The position numbers and the translations under genes are program-made. This document shows, piece after piece, positions 35,302 to 43,457 of a DNA stretch of 64,000 nucleotides; the first letter of the stretch is position 1, and every line of letters starts with the position of its first letter. Source of the stretch: Thermohalobaculum sp039822785 (GTDB lineage Bacteria > Pseudomonadota > Alphaproteobacteria > Rhodobacterales > Rhodobacteraceae); assembly GCA_039822785.1 (NCBI GenBank), contig JBCBMO010000002.1:124001-188000 (forward strand), in the 5' to 3' direction. The notes below the pieces were generated by a model, which was given only the letters and a program-made list of their open reading frames with translations, did not search any database and was not told the origin of the DNA.

Positions 35302-35736
35302 TCAGTAGGGCGCGATCTGGATCCAGTTCTCGTCGCCCTGGGCGATGTGGGTCGGGATGTCCGCGCGCCACTTCTCCTGCGCACCCTCGTGCACCTTGAG
35401 GTACAGCTTGCCGCCCTCGACCTGCCAGACGTTGGGGTCACCCGGGCGCTTGTAGTTCTGCGAGGCGGCCCAGGCGCAATAGCCGTCGTACTGCGGCGCA
35501 TAGGCGACCGGATCGGCGGCGAAGGTGTCGCGGTTCTCGCCGCTCTCAAAGAACCACACAGCGCCGTTCCAGAAGTGGTGGTAGCGCGCCTTGCCCTGGC
35601 GCGGCTCGCCAGCGGTGAAGTAGGCGACGGCGTCGTAGCCGCCGATGGCGGTGGCAAGCTGGTTCGTTGCGCTGGCCGGCGTCGCGCCAAAGGCAGCGAC
35701 GACCAGGGCGAGGGACAGGAACAGGCGCTTCAGCAT
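35302..35736 (-). CDS. Exported YHS-domain protein
   Basis: 144 residues from the ATG at 35736. Signal peptide (MLKRLFLSLALVVAAFGATPASA), then a YHS domain (GGYDAVAYFTAGEPRQGKARYHHFWNGAVWFFESGENRDTFAADPVAYAPQYDGYCAWAAS). In some homologues the Cys of GYCAW is selenocysteine; here it is an ordinary TGC codon. YHS domains are thought to bind metal (often copper). Periplasmic. A second exported YHS protein is at 46516. It is convergent with the SDR gene. Confidence 0.88.
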   Translation of the reverse strand: MLKRLFLSLALVVAAFGATPASATNQLATAIGGYDAVAYFTAGEPRQGKARYHHFWNGAVWFFESGENRDTFAADPVAYAPQYDGYCAWAASQNYKRPGDPNVWQVEGGKLYLKVHEGAQEKWRADIPTHIAQGDENWIQIAPY

Positions 35737-35880
35737 GATGATCCTCGATCGGTTGTGACGGGTTGTGACCAAGCACAAGGCTTCGTCGCGCCCGTCCTAC
35801 CGCCGCGCGGGAAGGACACCACTGACATCCGCTGTCGGATCGGTGAGGCGCCGTGAGAGGGTCTGCGACGGCGCCGGGTC

Positions 35881-36492
35881 CTAAGCCTGCGTCGGCAAGC
35901 CCTTGACCACCCCGGCCTGGATCACGGCGGGGTCATAGGCCTTGCGCGCGAAGACGGCCTTTACTTGCTCAATGAAACTGTCGAGCGGGTCCATGGGATA
36001 GTCCGGATCAAAGCTCGTCTGGTCCCACCGCTCGCAGAAATCGGCACAGGACTGGAAGCAGGGATGATCGGCGAACCGCTGCCGCTCCTCCGGGTCCCAG
36101 CCGAAGTGATGCGCGTAATAGGCCATCTGGAAGATGCCGTGGTGCTCGACCACCCAGGCGACCTCCTCGCGCACGTAGGGCCGCATGATCTCGGCGGCCA
36201 TGCGGTCGTGGTTCTGGGGTGCCAGCCGGTCGCCGATATCGTGCAGCAGCGCCGCGACGACCCAATCGACATCCGCCCCGTCGCGCCGCGCCCGTGTGGC
36301 CGACTGGAGCCCATGCTGCAGACGGGTGATCTTGTAGCCCGGCAGCGCCTCCGCTTCCTGGGCCGCCAGCTCCTGCAGCAGCCGATCCGCGGTGCCTGCC
36401 AGGAACGGCTTCTCCAGGCGCTCGAGCAGCTTGTAGTCCTCGCGCGTGCCATCCTTCATCTGGGTGAAGGACACCGTCTCCTGGTCGCTCAT
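35881..36492 (-). CDS. HD-domain oxygenase of the PhnZ/TmpB type
   Basis: 203 residues. HD-domain metal ligands are visible: H60 (RLQHGLQSA), H84-D85 (LLHDIGD), H117/H118 (VEHHGIF) and D157 (ERWDQTS). PhnZ-type enzymes are di-iron oxygenases that cleave 1-hydroxyphosphonates (from 2-aminoethylphosphonate) to phosphate and glycine; the TmpB branch acts on the trimethylated analogue to give glycine betaine. The upstream gene, 11 bp away on the same strand, is a PhnY/TmpA-type dioxygenase that would supply the hydroxylated substrate. Which branch applies cannot be settled by eye. Confidence 0.78.
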   Translation of the reverse strand: MSDQETVSFTQMKDGTREDYKLLERLEKPFLAGTADRLLQELAAQEAEALPGYKITRLQHGLQSATRARRDGADVDWVVAALLHDIGDRLAPQNHDRMAAEIMRPYVREEVAWVVEHHGIFQMAYYAHHFGWDPEERQRFADHPCFQSCADFCERWDQTSFDPDYPMDPLDSFIEQVKAVFARKAYDPAVIQAGVVKGLPTQA

Positions 36493-36503
36493 CGGATACC
36501 TCC

Positions 36504-37364
36504 TCAGGCGAGGGCGTAGCGCCCGTCGTTCTGTGCCGCCCCATCCATCATGATCTCCGCCTGCATGCCAAGCACGGCGTCATAGAGCGCGAGCGCCGAG
36601 GGCGCGAAATCGCCGGCCGAGGGCATCACGTTCAGGCGGTTCTGGTGCCGGTCGATGCCGCGCACCAGCATGGCGCTGTCCTGCCCCCTGCCCGTCGTGG
36701 GGGTGTCGGGGCGGATGTAGTTCAGCACCAGCCCGATCCGCCGATCATCGCTGCGATTGGGGCCGGAGGCATGGAAGACCTGGCCGTGGTGGATCGACAC
36801 CTGCCCGGGCTCGAGCGCCGCGGTGACGGCGTCGGCCTCATCGACCTCAACCGCGATCTCCTGCCCGCGGCTCAGGATGTTGTCGTCGGCAAAGGTCTCC
36901 CGATGCGGCTGCAGCGCGGTCTTTTGGCTGCCGGGCACAAAGCGCATGCAGCCCGAGGCTGCCGTCGCCGGCGAGAGCGCCACCCAGACCGTCACCTGCT
37001 GATCCGTCTCTCCCATTCCCCAATAGGTCAGGTCCTGGTGCCAGGTGACGACCTTCTCGCTGCCGGGCTCCTTGGTGAAATAGGCGGTGTCCCAGAGCAG
37101 CAGATCCGGGCCGAGCAGGCTTTCGACCACATCGAGGATGCGCGGGTCGGTCGCGATCCGGCGCGGCGTCTCCATCACCAGATGCGGGCTGGCCAGGAAG
37201 TAGTTTCTGGCGGGGCGGGGCAGATCGGCAGGGGCGGTCCGCTCATCGGTCTCATAGGCTGCACGCAGGTCCGCCGCCTCCGCCGGGCTAAAGATCGCGA
37301 CCGGACACAGAAAGCCGTCGCGCCTGAAGGCGGCGATCTGATCGGGGTGCAGCGGACCGGCCAT
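36504..37364 (-). CDS. Fe(II)/2-oxoglutarate dioxygenase of the PhnY/TmpA type
   Basis: 286 residues, phytanoyl-CoA dioxygenase superfamily. The facial triad HxD is in VTWHQDLTYWG and the distal His in HHGQVFHASGPN; the 2OG-binding Arg follows in DDRRIGLVLNYIRPD. PhnY hydroxylates 2-aminoethylphosphonate at C1; TmpA does the same for its trimethylated form. The short distance to the HD-domain gene and the divergent LysR regulator argue for a two-step organophosphonate-utilisation operon. No phosphonate transporter genes are in the window. Superfamily confidence is high, substrate moderate. Confidence 0.82.
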   Translation of the reverse strand: MAGPLHPDQIAAFRRDGFLCPVAIFSPAEAADLRAAYETDERTAPADLPRPARNYFLASPHLVMETPRRIATDPRILDVVESLLGPDLLLWDTAYFTKEPGSEKVVTWHQDLTYWGMGETDQQVTVWVALSPATAASGCMRFVPGSQKTALQPHRETFADDNILSRGQEIAVEVDEADAVTAALEPGQVSIHHGQVFHASGPNRSDDRRIGLVLNYIRPDTPTTGRGQDSAMLVRGIDRHQNRLNVMPSAGDFAPSALALYDAVLGMQAEIMMDGAAQNDGRYALA

Positions 37365-37440
37365 GGTGTCCTCCCTTATGCGCTGTGTCTGCCGCAGTCT
37401 GCGCGCGGCGGTGCCGGCGCCAAAGACGGATGATTTGCCC

Positions 37441-37456
37441 CTTAGAGAAAGCTGAG
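37441..37456. promoter_or_regulatory. Candidate LysR-regulator operator
   Basis: CTTAG-N6-CTGAG, an inverted repeat with one mismatch that contains a T-N11-A core, lies 14 bp before the LysR ATG in the 106-bp divergent region. LysR-type regulators commonly bind such a site to control themselves and the divergent target. Confidence 0.35.
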
Positions 37457-37470
37457 CTTATGCTCCTTGC

Positions 37471-38355
37471 ATGGCTGGCCGCCGCATCCCCTCGCTGAAC
37501 TGGTTGCGCGTCTTCGAGACGGCGGCGCGGGCCGAGAGCTTTGCCCGGGCGGCAGAGGTCCTGGGCATGTCGCCCCCCGCCGTCAGTCAGCAGATCCGGG
37601 CGCTGGAGGGGTATCTCGGCCGGCCCCTTTTCGAGCGCGGGCCGCGGGAGGTGCGGCTGACTGAGGCCGGGCGCGCCTTTCTGCCGGTCGTCACCAATGC
37701 CCTGGTCTCGGTCGAGATGACGGCGGGCAGCCTGTTCGGCCGGGCCGACGCCGCACCGCTGACCGTGCGGGTCTCGACCATGCTCGCCTGCTCCTGGCTG
37801 GCGGAGCGGCTGGGCGCCTTCACCCGCCAGCACCCCAATGTGCAGCTCACCCTGGTCACCGGCACGATGGATCAGGACTTCAGCCGTCCGGGCGCGGAGA
37901 TGAAGATCACCTTCGGCGCGCCGCCGGAGCCGGGCGAGACGAGCGATCCCCTGTTCGGCGAAAGCCTCAGCGCCGTCGCGCTGCCGGCCTTGGCCGAGAC
38001 GGTGCAGACGCCGGCCGATCTGCTCAGCCATCCGCTGATCGAGGTCTCGAGCCACCGCGCCACCTGGTACCGGCTTTTGCCGGAGGCCGGCGATCTGCCA
38101 CTCGCCCCGCGTTTTTTGTTCACCGACACGACCGCGGTGGCGCTGGCCATGGCGGCGGCGGGGGCCGGCATCGCGCTGGCCCGCGCCCCGGCCACCGACG
38201 CGCTGGTCGCCCGCTACGGCCTGGTCCCGTGCCTGCCGGGCGTCGCGGCGCCGGGGATCGAGAGCTATCACCTGGTCTATCCGGCCGGCGCGCGCCTCTC
38301 GGCCGCCGCACGCGCCTTCCGCGACTGGCTGCTGGCGGAAGCGGCGCAGGCCTGA
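37471..38355 (+). CDS. LysR-family regulator (GcvA-like)
   Basis: 294 residues. N-terminal winged HTH (about 8-65: SLNWLRVFETAARAESFARAAEVLGMSPPAVSQQIRALEGYLGRPLFERG) opening with the Pro-Ser-Leu-Asn-x-Leu pattern of the GcvA group. The C-terminal periplasmic-binding-like effector domain occupies about 90-294. It is divergent from the phosphonate-oxidation pair with 106 bp between, so it probably controls that pair, with a phosphonate or product as effector. This regulatory link is inferred from arrangement only. Confidence 0.92.
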   Translation: MAGRRIPSLNWLRVFETAARAESFARAAEVLGMSPPAVSQQIRALEGYLGRPLFERGPREVRLTEAGRAFLPVVTNALVSVEMTAGSLFGRADAAPLTVRVSTMLACSWLAERLGAFTRQHPNVQLTLVTGTMDQDFSRPGAEMKITFGAPPEPGETSDPLFGESLSAVALPALAETVQTPADLLSHPLIEVSSHRATWYRLLPEAGDLPLAPRFLFTDTTAVALAMAAAGAGIALARAPATDALVARYGLVPCLPGVAAPGIESYHLVYPAGARLSAAARAFRDWLLAEAAQA

Positions 38356-38406
38356 TCCGGCACGACATCGCGTCGCCCGCAGGCCGGCGCCTTGGTCATT
38401 GAGGGG

Positions 38407-38483
38407 TGGTGGCGAGGGAGAGACTCGAACTCTCGACCTCACGATTATGAGTCGTGCGCTCTAACCGGCTGAGCTACCTCGCC
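38407..38483 (-). tRNA. tRNA-Met (CAT), elongator
   Basis: On the minus strand a full cloverleaf: acceptor GGCGAGG/CCTCGCC with A discriminator and encoded CCA, D arm GCTCAGCCGGTTAGAGC, anticodon arm CACGA-CTCATAA-TCGTG with anticodon CAT, and T arm with GTTCGAGTC. The acceptor is fully paired, so it is not the initiator. A tRNA-Ile with modified CAT cannot be fully excluded. Confidence 0.9.
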
Positions 38484-38542
38484 AACGGAGGGGGGACATA
38501 CGGGGCGGATTGGCAGGCGTCAAGCGGCCTGCGGACACCGGC

Positions 38543-39658
38543 TCAACCGATCACCCGCTCCAGCAGCCGCAGCCAGTTCTCCCGCGCGATCTTGGCCACC
38601 AGCGGCTCGCCATAGCCCGCCCTCCGCATGGCCGACATCAGCGCCGGCAGGCCGCTCACATCGCCGATCTCCTGCGGCAGCAGGCAGCCGTCGAAGTCCG
38701 AGCCAAGGGCGACGCCATCCTCTCCCACCCGCTCGATCAGATGGTCGAGATGGCGCAGCAACACCTCCATCGGGGTGTCGCGGTCGTGCCGGCAGTCGGG
38801 GCGCAGAAACGAGACGTGGAAATTGAGCCCCACCAGCCCGCCCCGCTCGGCCACCGCATCGAGCTGGCGATCGGTGAGGTTCCGGGCCGAGGGTGCGATG
38901 GCATGGACGTTCGAGTGGGAGGCGACCAGCGGCTGGTCGGTGGCCGCGGCGACGTCCCAAAACCCCTTCTCGGTCAGGTGCGAACAGTCGATGAGAATCC
39001 CCATGGCCTCACAGGTGGCGACCAGCGCCTTGCCCGCCGCCGTCAGCCCCTCGCCCGGCTCCAGGTCCGGCTGGGCCGCCATGGGGGCGCCGTGGCCAAA
39101 GGCGTTCGAGCGCGACCAGACCGGGCCGAGGGAGCGCAGCCCGGCGGCATGCAGCACCTCAAGGGCGGCGAGGTCGGTGTCGATGCACTCCGCCCCCTCG
39201 ATATGCGGGATCGCGGCCACCTGCCCGGCAGCCATCGCCGCGCGCGCCTCGGCGACGGTGGAGACGACGGCGAAACGGTCGGGATGCGCCCGGGCGAGCT
39301 GACGCATCCGGGCAAACAGCGCGGTGGTGAAGGCCAGCGCCGTCGGCTGGTCGACCGGCCCGTCGCGCACGATGTTGTCCGGATCGTCGTCCGAGAGACC
39401 GGTGGGGCCGATACCGGTGGGTGTGAACATGGCGAAGAGCCCGCCGGCGAACCCGCCCCGCGCCGCCCGCACCAGGTCGATGTCCAGCCGGCGATCGCGA
39501 AAGCGGTTGCTCCCGGCGCCCTCGGTCACATCCTCCAGCGCAAAGGGCCGCGGCGCGCCCGCCCGGGCCGCAAGCTCGAGCCGCAGCACGGTGTCGTTGT
39601 GCCCGTCGAAGACCGCGTCGGGCGGCCCCGCAGGCGCCAGCTGCGCCGCTGCGTCCAT
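38543..39658 (-). CDS. Membrane dipeptidase family protein (M19)
   Basis: 371 residues. Renal-dipeptidase-type TIM-barrel metallopeptidase: N-terminal DGHNDTVLRL (metal ligands HND), bridging Glu in HIEGAEC, His in DCSHLTEKGFWD and ASHSNVHAI, and GLNFHVSFL. The C-terminal Asp lies in GVALGSDFDG. Hydrolyses dipeptides, often with D-amino acids. The ATG at 39658 has GAGGAGAGCG upstream; the longer reading is not used. The gene lies just beyond the tRNA-Met with the same orientation and no clear operon partners. Confidence 0.92.
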   Translation of the reverse strand: MDAAAQLAPAGPPDAVFDGHNDTVLRLELAARAGAPRPFALEDVTEGAGSNRFRDRRLDIDLVRAARGGFAGGLFAMFTPTGIGPTGLSDDDPDNIVRDGPVDQPTALAFTTALFARMRQLARAHPDRFAVVSTVAEARAAMAAGQVAAIPHIEGAECIDTDLAALEVLHAAGLRSLGPVWSRSNAFGHGAPMAAQPDLEPGEGLTAAGKALVATCEAMGILIDCSHLTEKGFWDVAAATDQPLVASHSNVHAIAPSARNLTDRQLDAVAERGGLVGLNFHVSFLRPDCRHDRDTPMEVLLRHLDHLIERVGEDGVALGSDFDGCLLPQEIGDVSGLPALMSAMRRAGYGEPLVAKIARENWLRLLERVIG

Positions 39659-39869
39659 CACGCTCTCCTCAGACCCCGCAAATCGCTCAAGCCGCCGCCC
39701 AAATTGACCAAGGCGGCTCGCCGCGAGACCCACCGTTTCGCGGCGCAGCAGAGGGCTTTGAAACCGTTCCGCTGTCAAGCGCCCGGTCTTAAACGCGTGT
39801 TTACCGCGCCGGTTAACTCTCCGCTCAGCTTTCGGGGCCCGTCACCCCCGTCTTCGGCCGAGAGGGCCC

Positions 39870-40676
39870 ATGTCCGCGTTGCGTCCGATCCTGCTTGCCT
39901 GCCTGATCGCGCTTATGCCCGCGCCTGCGGTGGGGGGCGCCTGGACGCGGGCCGAGGGCGACGGGGTGCTGATCTCCACCATCGGGCGCCAGGGCAATCC
40001 CACCACCTTCTTCACCCTGCCCGGCGGCAGCGAGGACAAGGCCTCGGCCCAGCTCTACGTGGAGTATGGCCTGTTCGAGGACATCACCGTCGGCGGCAGC
40101 CTGTTCACCGAGACGGGGCTGGGTCAGGAGGACGTGACCGGCAGCGCCTCGGCCGGGCTCTTCCTGCGCAAGCGCGTCTATCGCGACGACGAGGGCAACG
40201 TCGCCTCGGTGCAGATCGGCGTCGCGGCGCCCATCGACCGGCTGTTCGGCAGCACCTTCGCGAACTCGACCTCGGACAACCCGGCGGAGGTGCGGATCTT
40301 CGCCCTCGGCGGCACCAGCTGGTGGGGCGACTGGGGCAGCATCTTCATCTCCACCGCCGCCGGTTTCGCCTGGCGCGGCGAAGGAGAGGCGGACGAGGCG
40401 CGGGCCGAACTGGTGACGGGGTACAAGAAGCACCCCTGCTGCCTGCCGATCCTCAGCTTCTATGCCACCCACAGCTTCGGGCCGGGGGAGGCCAGCCTGA
40501 AGATCGCGCCGAGCTTCGCCTACAGCCCCCCGCCGAGCGAGGAAGAGATCGCCTTGGCGGCGGAGGAGGAACGGGAGCCTCAGCGCAAGACCACCTATCA
40601 GCTCGGGCTCAGCTACGACATGCTCGATGGCGACGGCAGCCTGGGCGTCACCTTCTCGATCTGGCGCAAGTTCTAG
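39870..40676 (+). CDS. Predicted outer-membrane beta-barrel protein, unknown
   Basis: 268 residues with a signal peptide (to about residue 22, ...PAPAVGG). The mature sequence alternates short polar/aromatic strands and ends in SLGVTFSIWRKF, a terminal aromatic as expected of outer-membrane barrels. Segments such as AQLYVEYGLFEDITVGGSLF and TTYQLGLSYDML look like strands. A CC pair (HPCCLPI) is unusual. No family is recognised. Its stop overlaps the convergent DUF4864 stop by 4 bp. Confidence 0.75.
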   Translation: MSALRPILLACLIALMPAPAVGGAWTRAEGDGVLISTIGRQGNPTTFFTLPGGSEDKASAQLYVEYGLFEDITVGGSLFTETGLGQEDVTGSASAGLFLRKRVYRDDEGNVASVQIGVAAPIDRLFGSTFANSTSDNPAEVRIFALGGTSWWGDWGSIFISTAAGFAWRGEGEADEARAELVTGYKKHPCCLPILSFYATHSFGPGEASLKIAPSFAYSPPPSEEEIALAAEEEREPQRKTTYQLGLSYDMLDGDGSLGVTFSIWRKF

Positions 40677-41092
40677 CTCGCCACGCCGGGCGCGCGGCGC
40701 AGGGTGACGCCGGCGATGCGCCAGGTGCCGTCGATCAGGCGCATGGTGTAATCGGCCTCCCAGAAGGCGCCGTTCTGATCCTCGAACAGCACGGTCTGGC
40801 GCTGGCCCAGCACGGTCTCGCTCAGGCCCAGCATCTCATAGCGCTTCGGCCGCCAGATCATCGGATAGCCCGACTGAACCATCTGGCCGAAACGCGCCGG
40901 GCTGCCGAACTTGCCTTGGATCGACGGGGCAGCGTGGGAGAAGGCGCCATCCAGGTCGTTCTTCTGAAAGTCCGCGATCTGATCCTCGATGACCGCGCGG
41001 ATGGCCGCGTCGTCGGCCATGGCCCGGGGGGCGGCAAGGAGGACAGCCACCAGGGCGACCGCGAGGAAGGCTTGGGCAACGAGAGCGCGCAT
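40673..41092 (-). CDS. DUF4864 exported protein
   Basis: 139 residues. Signal peptide to about residue 27 (...APRAMADD), followed by the DUF4864 pattern: AAIRAVIEDQIADFQKNDLDGAFSHAAPSIQGKFGSPARFGQMVQSGYPMIWRP and a C-terminal VLFEDQNGAFWEADYTMRLIDGTWRIAGVTLRR. The fold resembles SnoaL/NTF2-like small proteins. It is periplasmic with unknown function. Confidence 0.85.
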   Translation of the reverse strand: MRALVAQAFLAVALVAVLLAAPRAMADDAAIRAVIEDQIADFQKNDLDGAFSHAAPSIQGKFGSPARFGQMVQSGYPMIWRPKRYEMLGLSETVLGQRQTVLFEDQNGAFWEADYTMRLIDGTWRIAGVTLRRAPGVAS

Positions 41093-41197
41093 CCGGGCAT
41101 CCTTTCCATCGGTTTCGAGGTGAGGTGCGCCGGCTGCGGGTCAGGTCAAGCGGCAGACTTGCCTCGACCCTTCCTGCCAGTTTCCCTGCCCGGGTCA

Positions 41198-41220
41198 TCC
41201 CCCGACTTGATCGGGGGATC
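41198..41220. repeat. REP-like palindrome
   Basis: A perfect 9-bp stem ATCCCCCGA with loop CTTGA and its complement. Palindromes of this kind (CCCGGACTTGATCCGGG-like) recur in intergenic regions of many alphaproteobacteria. It sits in the 199-bp gap between the DUF4864 gene and the MotB-like gene, which I find otherwise empty. It could serve as a terminator for the MotB-like transcript on the minus strand. Confidence 0.55.
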
Positions 41221-41291
41221 CAGGACCGGGAGCGGATTGTCCGTCGAGCCAGTCAACGTCGCTGCGGTCGCCGCTTGCGCAGCCCCCTACC

Positions 41292-43367
41292 TCAGCGCTC
41301 GGTGAACTTGAACTCGATGCGCCGGTTGGCGGCAAAGACCGCCGGATCCTCGCTGACGACGAGCGGCTGATACTCGCCAAAACCCGCGGCGGCGAGGCGC
41401 GTGGGCGGCACCCCTTCCTGCGCGATGAGGTACTGGACCACCGAGAGGGCGCGGCCCTGGCTGAGTTCCCAGTTGTTGCGAAACCGCCCCGTCCCGCGCA
41501 GCGGTACCTGGTCGGTGTGCCCGTCGACCCGAAGGATCCAGTTCAGCCCTTGCGGTGCGCTGTCCTGCAGCTCGCGCAGGACCGCGGCAAGCTCGCTCAG
41601 TTCCTCAAGGCCCCTGGGATCCAGGTTGGCCGAGCCCGGCGCAAACAGGACCTCCGACTGGAAGACGAACCGATCGCCGACGATCCGAATGTCGTCCCGC
41701 CCGCCGAGGACCTCTCGCATTCGCCCGAAGAACTCCGAGCGGAAGCGCGCCAGTTCCGACACCCGCTGGGCGAGGGCGGCGTTGAGGCGTGAGCCAAGTT
41801 CCTGGATCTGCACCTGCTGCGCCTCGTCGCGTTCGGCTGCGTCGTCGAGCAGCGCCTGGAGGGAGCCGAGCTGGCTGCGCAGTTCCGCCACCTGGCGGTT
41901 GAGGAGCTCGGCGCGCCGCGCTTCCTCGGCTGCCTCCTCGCGCACATCGGACAGTTCCGCCTCCGCTGCGGTGCGCAGGGCCTCGCGGCGTTCCGCTTCG
42001 CTCAGCGCCTCCCCGGCCTCGACCTGCAGGCGGTCGCGGGCGGCTTCGGCGGCGGCGAGCAGCGTCAGCGTCTCCTCCGCCTGTCGCCGGGCCTCCTCCA
42101 GCGCCAGCGTCATGGCGGTCATCTCGGTGTCGGCCTCGGCGAGGCGACGGCGGAGGGCCTCGGCGGCGGCAAGCTCCAGGGCGCGGGCTTCTTCGGCGGC
42201 GGTGAGCGCCTCGGCGTTCTCCGTCAGCCGCGCGAGCGCCGCCTCGCGCTCGGCGATGGCGGACTGGGCCTCCAGCTCGGCGGCGGTCTTGCCGGCATTG
42301 GCGACGGTCAGCTCCGCCTCCAGCGCTTCGCGGGCGGCGGCGACCTCAGCCAGGGCGTCCTGCTGGGCCAGGAGGCGGGCTTCGAGCTCGGCCACCAGAT
42401 CGGCCTGCGTGGCGTTCTCGCGGTTGCGCGTGGCCTCCAGCCGCGTGATCTCCGCTTCACGCGCCAGCGCCGCCTCCTCCGCCTCCGCCAGGCGGGTGAC
42501 GAGCTGGCGCAACTCCTCGTCGCGGGCGGCGACCTCGGCCGTCAGTTCGCGGATCCGCTCGGTCTGCGCCTCAGAGCCTGCGCGTGTCGCCTCGAGCTGG
42601 GTCTCGAGCGCCTGAAGGCGCGTGGACTGCTCGGAGTCGGTCAGGCGCAGCTCCGCCGCCTCCTCCTCCAGCGCCGAGAGGAGCGCGAGGGCGCGCGCCC
42701 GCTCGGCGTCGATGCCCTCCAGCCGCTCGGCGGTCGAGGCGGCATCCGCCTCAAGGCTCGTAACCAGCGCCTCCAGGGCCTCCCGCTCGGCCGCGGCCCG
42801 GCGCGCGGCCTCGGCCTCGGCGTCGCGTTCCTCGCGCAGGGCGGCGAGATCGGCGTTCAGTTGCGCCTCTGCCGCCTCGCTCTCAGCAAGGCCAGCGGTC
42901 AGGGTGACGACCCGCCCCTCCGCCTCGGCCCGGGCCGCCCGCGCGGTCTCGAGCGCCGTCTCAAGCCGGACCCGCTCTGCCTCCACGCTCTCAAAGCGGC
43001 GGTTGAGATCGCCGAGTGCCGCCTCCAGCGCCGAGCGCTCCTGCGCCTCGGTGCGCAGGGTGGAGCGCAGATCGCCGATCTCCGTCTCCGCCGCGCTGCG
43101 CTGATCACGCTCCAGCGACAGGGCATCGGCCAGGGCAGCAAGCTCGCCCTGCAGGGTCTGCAGCGTCTCCGCCTGCTCGGCGATCCGCTCCTCCTGCACC
43201 TCGATCTGCTGGGTGGCGCCAGTCAACGTCTCGCGCAGGACGAACTGCACGATCATGAAGATCGAGAGGACGAAGATCAGGATCAGCAGCAGCGCCGTCA
43301 TGGCATCGACGAAGCCGGGCCAGGTGGACGACTCGAACTTCGTACCCGCGCGCCTCAGCTGCGCCAT
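41292..43367 (-). CDS. MotB/OmpA-like stator protein with very long coiled coil
   Basis: 691 residues. One transmembrane helix (about 19-42, FVDAMTALLLILIFVLSIFMIVQFVL) carries Asp21 near its start, at the position of the ion-binding Asp of MotB/ExbD. Then come about 450 residues of Ala/Glu-rich coiled coil, and a C-terminal OmpA/MotB peptidoglycan-binding domain (about 560-691: VDGHTDQVPLRGTGRFRNNWELSQGRALSVVQYL...GFGEYQP). It forms a pair with the upstream MotA-like gene 90 bp away. Predicted ion-driven inner-membrane motor subunit anchored to the cell wall; no flagellar genes are nearby. Confidence 0.88.
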   Translation of the reverse strand: MAQLRRAGTKFESSTWPGFVDAMTALLLILIFVLSIFMIVQFVLRETLTGATQQIEVQEERIAEQAETLQTLQGELAALADALSLERDQRSAAETEIGDLRSTLRTEAQERSALEAALGDLNRRFESVEAERVRLETALETARAARAEAEGRVVTLTAGLAESEAAEAQLNADLAALREERDAEAEAARRAAAEREALEALVTSLEADAASTAERLEGIDAERARALALLSALEEEAAELRLTDSEQSTRLQALETQLEATRAGSEAQTERIRELTAEVAARDEELRQLVTRLAEAEEAALAREAEITRLEATRNRENATQADLVAELEARLLAQQDALAEVAAAREALEAELTVANAGKTAAELEAQSAIAEREAALARLTENAEALTAAEEARALELAAAEALRRRLAEADTEMTAMTLALEEARRQAEETLTLLAAAEAARDRLQVEAGEALSEAERREALRTAAEAELSDVREEAAEEARRAELLNRQVAELRSQLGSLQALLDDAAERDEAQQVQIQELGSRLNAALAQRVSELARFRSEFFGRMREVLGGRDDIRIVGDRFVFQSEVLFAPGSANLDPRGLEELSELAAVLRELQDSAPQGLNWILRVDGHTDQVPLRGTGRFRNNWELSQGRALSVVQYLIAQEGVPPTRLAAAGFGEYQPLVVSEDPAVFAANRRIEFKFTER

Positions 43368-43457
43368 TACCCGCGCCTCCCGCCGTTGCCACGCGCTCTA
43401 ACGCAGGGTGGGCCCCCTCCCGTCACCGGTGCCATCACGACGCCCGGCACGGCCGCC

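Noticed and set aside
35302..35736. Selenocysteine codon in the YHS protein
   Set aside because: The corresponding position is TGC, and no in-frame TGA is present.
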